Positions 1-4,874 of a stretch of DNA of 5,902 bases are shown here, one piece after another (the stretch's first letter is position 1; the number at the start of each line of letters is the position of its first letter). A program made the position numbers and the translations under genes. Location: assembly GCA_051747985.1 (NCBI GenBank), contig JBNJGU010000183.1:1-5902 (forward strand). Direction: 5' to 3'. The notes below the pieces were generated by a model. The model was not told where the DNA came from. It worked only from the letters and a program-made list of their open reading frames with translations, and did no database searches. The DNA is from PWQG01 sp051747985. Its GTDB lineage: Bacteria; Pseudomonadota; Gammaproteobacteria; Pseudomonadales; Pseudohongiellaceae.

Positions 1-1087
1 GCGCTTCATTCATCGCTTCAATCAGCGTGGGCAGATCATTGCTGTTGATATCGAGACTGCCATCGTACCCCACCACCGTCAGATCATCGGTGGAGACGGA
101 TACGCCCGAACCGAATGTGATTTCATTGGAAGCGTTGTAGGTGTTGACCGCGCTATTATGATTGGAAACCAATGTCTGCCATTCCGATCGAATGTCGCCT
201 ATGGCGTCCACCTTCTGCGCATCATCCAGACTGGTGTCGGAGATGACGTTCACAATGTCCGACTGCAGAATCTGGATCTCTATGACATCGTCGAACGTGG
301 CCCCCTTGGCGGTCGTGATGATACGCCGCAGCCGCAACCAGGCAAGAAACTCCTGGGTCCGTTCGAACAGGGAATCATTACCGGTCGTATTTCGGGGAAA
401 GGCCAGCCCGTGCTCATCTCCGTCACTGATGGGTATGGATTGCGCCAGCCGATTCTCGTAATACCCGATCCAGCTACCACCCCATCGCGTGTCCACCGAC
501 AAGACGGGCGTGTATGCGGGACTGGTCGTGGCCTGGTCGACCAGCAGATCGGACCAGAACTCATCGTATTCCTGTAGCGCCTGCAGCATGGCACGCTGAT
601 CTTCCGGGTCGTCCGGAGCTTCCGGGATATCCGGAATATCAGGGTCCTCGAAGGTGAGGTTCAGTTCCGGGATTTCATCGGGCAGAACGATCCGCACCAC
701 GTCACCCTCGGGATCGGTGGAATCCGTCAGGTTGTACTCCGGATTGTCGCCCATCATCGGCACATAGCTCAGACTGAGCACCTGACGACCACTGATACCC
801 AACGTGCGGTATGGCACCTGACCGGACCGCTGGTCCGGGGAACCAGCCGCCGGGCAATTCTCGAGTCCGTCATTGTCGGTGTCGGGACAGGGCAGCCGGT
901 GATTGGCCAGCACAAACCCCATCAGTGCCTGCTGAACGCGGGCCGAGGCATCCTCCTGCCGCTCCTGCAAAGTCAGCTGGTCAGAGCCGGTGATCAGCGA
1001 GGCGGCGATGGCGCCACTGGTGACCACAACAGCCGTGGCCAACAGAATCGGCAGCGCCGCGTACCCTCTGGCGAACAGCTTCCTCAT
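1..1087 (-). CDS. Atypical prepilin-like protein lacking Glu+5, RLPCP family (3' end missing)
   Basis: The frame is open from ATG 1087 to the window edge: 362 complete codons with no stop. The start has GGAG 7 bases upstream and an ATGA overlap with the previous gene. The N-terminus MRKLFARG/YAALPILLATAVVV has a basic leader, a Gly and a hydrophobic helix, so it is shaped like a prepilin. However, +5 is Pro13 instead of Glu, which recalls GspK/PilX-type tip subunits that depart from the consensus. The family motif is intact: RLPCPD from Arg64, Cys67 and Cys78 enclosing D69-x-D71-x-D73-G with Glu76, then GQVPYRTLGISG at 89. Residues 138-163 form a Pro/acidic linker. The rest (about 165-362) is a mixed, Trp- and Asp-containing region I do not recognise. 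An additional extracellular domain may continue beyond the window. Likely the last or largest minor pilin of the set; cleavage by the prepilin peptidase is plausible but unproven. Confidence 0.75.
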   Translation of the reverse strand, partial: MRKLFARGYAALPILLATAVVVTSGAIAASLITGSDQLTLQERQEDASARVQQALMGFVLANHRLPCPDTDNDGLENCPAAGSPDQRSGQVPYRTLGISGRQVLSLSYVPMMGDNPEYNLTDSTDPEGDVVRIVLPDEIPELNLTFEDPDIPDIPEAPDDPEDQRAMLQALQEYDEFWSDLLVDQATTSPAYTPVLSVDTRWGGSWIGYYENRLAQSIPISDGDEHGLAFPRNTTGNDSLFERTQEFLAWLRLRRIITTAKGATFDDVIEIQILQSDIVNVISDTSLDDAQKVDAIGDIRSEWQTLVSNHNSAVNTYNASNEITFGSGVSVSTDDLTVVGYDGSLDINSNDLPTLIEAMNEA

Positions 1088-2202
1088 GGCTCCGCTCCAC
1101 AGGATTCACTGTCACCCTTGATGGAGACGACCTCCAGGCGAGCCCCTTCGCACAGATTCCAGGCGTCCTGCTGGAAGGTTTCCAGTACATCCAGCCGATC
1201 TTCCATCTGTTGCTGCATCGCCACGGCATTCTCGATATCAATGGCCGCCGCGGTTATGGCGGCGACGCCGCCCGCGGCACCCGCCACGGCCGCTGCCGCG
1301 GCGGCCGACAGACTGCCGCCACCACCGGACAGGTCCATGCCGATGGCATTGATCAGTGATGCCGCGGCAGCCGCCACGTTGACCGAACCGATCAGTATCT
1401 GCACACCAGCCATGGTGATCTGACGGGCCACCCCGTCGATATTGCCCTGTGCCGTATCCACGCTCAGTTGAAGATTGGCCAGGGTAAGGCGGGCGGCGAT
1501 GACCTCGTTCTCGATGGAATTGGTGGACACCAGTTCGCCCGGGCATCGCAGGGTACTGGAGAACCCATACAGACTCGCGAAAGCATACTGGTCATCGCTT
1601 ACGCCCTGGTCACCGTAATCATCCACATTGAGCCGACGGGTGGTCAAAAATGTCTGCAACTGATCAATGCGGCTTTCGTTATCACTGGTGTCGCGGTACC
1701 CACCGCTGAGCAGGACATACGCCAGATTTTCGCGCGCCGTGCCCGACTGGAACGAATGCAGATGCGATTCGCTGACACCGGCCTCGGCATTGGCCCGCAA
1801 TGACTGACAGAAGTCATAACGATACTCATGCCCCGGGTTCAACATCAGGCGCGTATCCACCGCGTAAACCAGGGGGCGCTCCCATGGATCGAGTGGGGGG
1901 TTGGGCAGGCCGATGGTGCGGTAGGGCAACTGCCCTGAGGTTTCCGGACTGGCACAGTTCTGGAGCCCGTCCCCGATGGCCGTCTCGGTTCCCGTGGTGT
2001 CCGGACACGGCAGGCGGCCATTGGCACGCGCATACGTGATCAGCGCGTCCTCCACTTCATGGATGGTGCGCTCAGCTTCGGCGTGATTCGCACGCTGGGT
2101 GGACAGACTCACGACGCCCAGCACGCCGGCGCTCAATGCGCCGGTGATGGCAATCGCCACCGCCAGTTCGACGAGAGTGAATCCGTTCATCCAGCGTTTC
2201 AT
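1084..2202 (-). CDS. Prepilin-like protein with RLPCP motif and Ala/Gly-rich helical tail
   Basis: 372 residues. MKRWMNG/FTLVELAVAIAI gives a short six-residue leader before Gly7, Glu12 at +5 and a hydrophobic helix to about 32. RLPCPD begins at Arg63, but the spacing from Cys66 to Cys83 is six residues longer than in the siblings and the DxDxDG pattern is lost (PDTTGTETAIGDGLQNC). QLPYRTIGL follows at 91. The second module is present: LAYVLLSGG (160) and DD-x8-GF-x3-L-x-C (203-220), in gapless register with the two upstream paralogues. From about 223 a long helical tail begins. It includes an Ala/Gly-rich hydrophobic stretch at 262-322, then a charged helix and a final Cys pair (351, 368). 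ATG overlaps the upstream TGA as ATGA, with AGAGG 6 bases before the start. Its own stop overlaps the next ATG in the same way. Minor pilin or pseudopilin role inferred from family and context. Confidence 0.82.
   Translation of the reverse strand: MKRWMNGFTLVELAVAIAITGALSAGVLGVVSLSTQRANHAEAERTIHEVEDALITYARANGRLPCPDTTGTETAIGDGLQNCASPETSGQLPYRTIGLPNPPLDPWERPLVYAVDTRLMLNPGHEYRYDFCQSLRANAEAGVSESHLHSFQSGTARENLAYVLLSGGYRDTSDNESRIDQLQTFLTTRRLNVDDYGDQGVSDDQYAFASLYGFSSTLRCPGELVSTNSIENEVIAARLTLANLQLSVDTAQGNIDGVARQITMAGVQILIGSVNVAAAAASLINAIGMDLSGGGGSLSAAAAAAVAGAAGGVAAITAAAIDIENAVAMQQQMEDRLDVLETFQQDAWNLCEGARLEVVSIKGDSESCGAEP
1095..1098 (-). promoter_or_regulatory. Shine-Dalgarno site GGAG for the atypical prepilin
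   Basis: GGAG lies 7 bases before ATG 1087 and within the final codons of the preceding gene. A second GGAG is too close to the ATG (2 bases) to act. Together with the ATGA overlap it fixes the start of the truncated gene. Confidence 0.6.
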
Positions 2203-3569
2203 AGTTGACCTCTCTGCTGGATCGTGTTCGCCACATCACGGGCTTCCTCCATCAGCAACCCCGCAGCCTGCAGGCGTGTGTGAGCATCGGTCAACGGCCC
2301 GTCGATCACGGAGTCCAGGAACTGCTGTGCGGAAACCAGCGCGTCAATGGCCAGACCCAGCGCGGCGATGGAATTGGCCAGCTCCAGCGAGCTGACCACC
2401 ACATTGGCGATCGCCACCGGATTCCCCTGGGTACTCTCGGAGATCGAGATCAGCAGGTTCGCCGTCGCCAGTATGATGTCGATGGACGCAAACGTTACGT
2501 CGCGCACGGCCGAACTGACGCTGTCCTGGGCATCCTGGGCAAAAATGTATATGTGCGCCAGCCGTACACGGTTGAGGAATTCGTTGGTCATCAGCGACGA
2601 GGTCGACTGCAGCGTCAACGCCGCCTCACCCAGGCGCTCGGTGCACCCCAATGCCTGCGCCAGCTCATCGAAGGACACCACCGCCGTCAGGTCATCACTG
2701 CCCTCGGGCATCCTTCCTGGCGGATGGAAGCGAGTTTCATTGGTCAGGGACTGCCGGCTCTCAAGCAGGTCATTGCCCCCCAGCAACTCCGGCGTGGTGG
2801 ACCAGGCCATTGCATAGGCGGCATTGACACGATCCGCCGCGGTCGCGTCGCGACCGGCATGCAGACGATCCGCACTGAACGCCTCTGCTCCGGCCACGCG
2901 CAATGCCACGCAGCCATCCAGCACATTGAGGGTATCCGTGTCGACGGAACGCAGGACGGTCACACTGTCCAGCGCGGACAGATCCGGGATGCCCAGTCCT
3001 GACAGGTCCGGCAGGTCCGGTGGATTGTCCAGGTCACCGGTATCGACGTCCGGGTCCCCCGGCAGGTCACCGACGTCGTCATCAAAGCTGCCGAGGCTGC
3101 CGCGGTCAAACGTACAGTCATTCACGGAGCAGTAGGAGGGATGCTCCGCCGGGATGGTTGAATATCGCACCGAAGAGGCCTGACCGAGGTCGGACAGCGG
3201 ATCCGCGCCCCGGTAAATGCCGTAAGCGACGGGCAGACGCCAGGATTGCTCGGGCGGCAATGCCACCTGCAACGTAGCCAATGGCAGGGTCCCGACATGC
3301 ACCGGATTGCCACCATCGGTGCAGTTCTCGACACCATCATCGTCAATATCCGGACATGGAAGGCGGTGATTGGCCCTCATGAAGCCGGTGATCGCCGAAT
3401 CAATGCGCGCCTTGTCAAAGCCACCGACAAACCCGCCATTATCCGGTGTCGCCACAATACGCGTGACAGCCGTCACCGCGACACCGATGATGATCCCCAT
3501 GATCAGCAGACCGATACTGAGTTCAACCAGTGTGAAGCCCGCACTGCGATGCCTGCCGGGAATTCCCAT
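2199..3569 (-). CDS. Large prepilin-like protein with RLPCP loop, Pro/Asp linker and helical C-terminal tail
   Basis: 456 residues from the ATG at 3569, preferred over GTG 3572 because GGAGG lies 6 bases before the ATG. The site SAG/FTLVELSIGLLIMG gives cleavage after Gly11, Glu16 at +5 and a membrane helix at about 12-36. RLPCPD begins at Arg69; Cys72 and Cys83 enclose D74-x-D76-x-D78-G, with Glu81. A further Cys pair sits at 147 and 152. Residues 161-200 are a Pro/Asp/Leu-rich low-complexity linker (for example PPDLPDLSGLG). A YAMAWS stretch (252) and the block DD-x8-EL-x3-L-x-C (292-309) follow. Residues 321-456 are almost wholly helical with alternating hydrophobic positions. At 456 residues it is far longer than ordinary minor pilins, which are usually under about 250. 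The stop of the upstream gene and this ATG share one base (TGATG), implying coupling. Likely a minor or tip (pseudo)pilin; the tail's function is unknown. Confidence 0.82.
   Translation of the reverse strand: MGIPGRHRSAGFTLVELSIGLLIMGIIIGVAVTAVTRIVATPDNGGFVGGFDKARIDSAITGFMRANHRLPCPDIDDDGVENCTDGGNPVHVGTLPLATLQVALPPEQSWRLPVAYGIYRGADPLSDLGQASSVRYSTIPAEHPSYCSVNDCTFDRGSLGSFDDDVGDLPGDPDVDTGDLDNPPDLPDLSGLGIPDLSALDSVTVLRSVDTDTLNVLDGCVALRVAGAEAFSADRLHAGRDATAADRVNAAYAMAWSTTPELLGGNDLLESRQSLTNETRFHPPGRMPEGSDDLTAVVSFDELAQALGCTERLGEAALTLQSTSSLMTNEFLNRVRLAHIYIFAQDAQDSVSSAVRDVTFASIDIILATANLLISISESTQGNPVAIANVVVSSLELANSIAALGLAIDALVSAQQFLDSVIDGPLTDAHTRLQAAGLLMEEARDVANTIQQRGQL
2209..2213 (-). promoter_or_regulatory. 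Shine-Dalgarno site AGAGG for the 372-residue prepilin
   Basis: AGAGG is placed 6 bases before ATG 2202, inside the 3' end of the upstream gene. It supports this ATG over the in-frame ATG four codons later, which would leave a leader of only two residues before the processing site. Confidence 0.6.
2967..3092 (-). repeat. Degenerate in-gene repeat encoding a Pro/Asp/Leu linker
   Basis: The segment contains a perfect tandem pair of the 9-mer CAGGTCCGG (3003-3020 on the plus strand) and two copies of CAGGTCACCG nearby. It encodes an acidic, Pro-rich, low-complexity stretch (DLPDLSGLGIPDL and similar) in the 456-residue prepilin. It probably grew by slippage or short duplication and acts as a flexible or extended spacer between the RLPCP module and the rest of the protein. 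Confidence 0.55.
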
Positions 3570-4372
3570 CACGGACCTCCCCAGAGAGCGGCATCAAAGT
3601 CGTCCCGGCTGCCCATGCAAAGATCGCCGTGCAATTCGGACAGTCCGATGCTTCGGACCTGGTCATCGTAATCATCGTCCACCTGGCGCCCGGGGTTGTC
3701 GACGCATATGGCACCGTTGCGGGCAGCGTCCAGATTCAGACCGTCAAAAAAGTCGCCATCACCGTCGGCATCGTCCACGCCACTGCTGACTGCCGCGAAC
3801 GCGGGATTGAATGCGCCCCCGCCTGCCGTACATGCGTTGGAGCTTTGCCCCGCCACCGTCAACTCCTCGTCGTCGAATCCCAGACCGATACGGTCTCGCA
3901 ACGCCGCGCAGAATCGGTCTCTTGAACTGCCGGGGAAATCCCAGGGGGCGCTGGCCACGGAAGCCGGCTGCTGGATGACTGGATTGGCGCCATACAACAG
4001 CGGCTGACCGTTCGAATCGGTCAGCTGATCACTGATACCAAGAGTGTCATGTGGCACGCCACCGATATTATGGGCAGGGGTCACACAGTCCTCCTGACCA
4101 TCACCGTCCACGTCGGGACAGGGCAGACGGTTCTGCGCGATGATGAATCGTCTCAGGTTATTCTGCAGTAGCGTCATCTGCTGTACGTTCTGGGACACTT
4201 CGGAACGCGACAGGGCGCCGCTACCGACCAGCGTGCCCAGTCCCGCGATCAGTGTGATGATCAGAATTGCCAACGCCAGTTCTATCAGGGTTACCCCTGA
4301 CTGCCGGCGCGGCGATGTCAGGGCAGGAGACCTAAGGCCCGTAGTGCGATGTCGGCATTCATTGCGACACAT
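3569..4372 (-). CDS. Prepilin-like minor pilin with RLPCP motif and two acidic DxDxDG loops
   Basis: 267 residues. The site RRQSG/VTLIELALAILI gives cleavage after Gly26, Glu31 at +5 and a hydrophobic helix to about residue 50, as expected for a PilD/GspO-processed type IV prepilin. The leader of 26 residues is long, contains Cys2 and Cys6, and has no closer in-frame ATG, GTG or TTG. RLPCPD begins at Arg82. Cys85 and Cys96 flank D87-x-D89-x-D91-G, with Asp95 next to Cys96, a calcium-loop-like pattern clamped by a probable disulfide. GVPHDTLG follows at 105. The motif PAFAAVSSG (190) leads into a second acidic loop (D201-x-D203-x-D205-G-D207, then D210). The block DD-x8-EL-x3-LC ends at Cys252. 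It starts inside the end of the preceding gene (14-base overlap) with only a weak SD. It is the shortest complete member of the four and lacks a helical tail. Role inferred: minor pilin or pseudopilin. Confidence 0.82.
   Translation of the reverse strand: MCRNECRHRTTGLRSPALTSPRRQSGVTLIELALAILIITLIAGLGTLVGSGALSRSEVSQNVQQMTLLQNNLRRFIIAQNRLPCPDVDGDGQEDCVTPAHNIGGVPHDTLGISDQLTDSNGQPLLYGANPVIQQPASVASAPWDFPGSSRDRFCAALRDRIGLGFDDEELTVAGQSSNACTAGGGAFNPAFAAVSSGVDDADGDGDFFDGLNLDAARNGAICVDNPGRQVDDDYDDQVRSIGLSELHGDLCMGSRDDFDAALWGGP
3576..3580 (-). promoter_or_regulatory. Shine-Dalgarno site GGAGG deciding the start of the 456-residue prepilin
   Basis: GGAGG on the minus strand lies 6 bases before the ATG at 3569 but only 3 before the GTG at 3572, so the ATG is the better start. 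The site lies inside the last codons of the upstream gene (encoding W-G-G-P), so ribosomes finishing that gene can restart here. Confidence 0.7.
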
Positions 4373-4874
4373 TGGCGTTCAGCACAATTGAACCGGTCGC
4401 GTCCGGGCCGCTTCGATCCAGCGGCAACCGCCGTCGCTCACCGCCCTGCTGAATCCAGACGCTGTCTGAATCGATGCTGACCAGCCTCGCACCCCCGGGA
4501 AGTGTATCGCCAACGCGATAGAGCGCCTCGTTGATCAGGGCCACCGCTCCCTCGCCGGTACGATATACCATGGTGAGTTCCAGTGCCGTCCTTTGTACGA
4601 TCGGCGTGACGTCCGGGACTCGGTCCGGGAACAGACGCGCAACGGTGGCCTCAGCGGCCGGCCTGTCAGCGAACACTTCCTCCATGACGCCCGCATAATA
4701 CTGAATCTGCTGTAGCCGTCGGGTTTCCTGCGGGCTCAGGGTACGATCACGATCGCTGGAGCCATCGCGAGTGGCCAGCGGATCGTAGCTGACCAGCGCG
4801 AATATCAGCCCTGCAATCAGTATGGACACCACGGCGATGATCACCGCGGTGACGCCGAGATACTTAGTCTTCAT
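4359..4874 (-). CDS. GspC/PilP/MshK-like single-pass periplasmic assembly protein
   Basis: 171 residues. A short basic N-terminus (MKTKYLG) precedes one membrane helix at about residues 6-29, so the protein is N-in with a periplasmic C-terminus. An Arg/Gln/Glu-rich helical stretch covers roughly 45-85. Residues 94-153 form a small beta-rich domain with the signature LINEALYRVGDTLPGGARLV, then I-D-S-D-S-V-W and GGERRRLPL. This resembles the HR domain of GspC, PilP and the GspB/MshK group, which contacts the secretin N-domains. It would thus sit between the inner-membrane platform encoded just upstream and an outer-membrane secretin outside this window. The start is the ATG at 4874, which has GGGG 5 bases and GGAG 10 bases upstream; a GTG at 4880 would add two residues. 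It overlaps both neighbours, by 11 and 14 bases. The family call rests on pattern resemblance, not a search. Confidence 0.62.
   Translation of the reverse strand: MKTKYLGVTAVIIAVVSILIAGLIFALVSYDPLATRDGSSDRDRTLSPQETRRLQQIQYYAGVMEEVFADRPAAEATVARLFPDRVPDVTPIVQRTALELTMVYRTGEGAVALINEALYRVGDTLPGGARLVSIDSDSVWIQQGGERRRLPLDRSGPDATGSIVLNANVSQ

Noticed and set aside
158..577. Plus-strand open frame of 139 codons
   Set aside because: It is antisense to the uninterrupted minus-strand frame covering 1-1087, which has the RLPCP family motif and a coupled start. No recognisable domain or SD context supports it.
1237..1419. Ala/Gly-rich run as a sign of frameshift or pseudogene
   Set aside because: The frame stays intact on both sides, and a charged helix with Cys follows it before a coupled stop/start. 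The composition is compatible with a hydrophobic helical hairpin.
899..1423. Plus-strand open frame of 174 codons with Ala/Ser/Pro-rich translation
   Set aside because: It straddles the junction of two coupled minus-strand genes. Its low-complexity Ala/Pro content merely mirrors the Ala/Gly-rich segment of the real gene.
2205..3002. 265-codon plus-strand open frame opposite the 456-residue prepilin
   Set aside because: It lies wholly antisense to a gene with clear prepilin signature, start and SD. Its translation is rich in Arg, Gln and His with no domain, typical of a shadow frame in GC-rich DNA.
3569..3572. GTG at 3572 as the start of the larger prepilin
   Set aside because: GGAGG would be only 3 bases away, while it is 6 bases from the adjacent ATG at 3569.
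3246..3671. Plus-strand open frame of 141 codons
   Set aside because: It crosses the overlap of two minus-strand prepilin genes and has no protein-like pattern.
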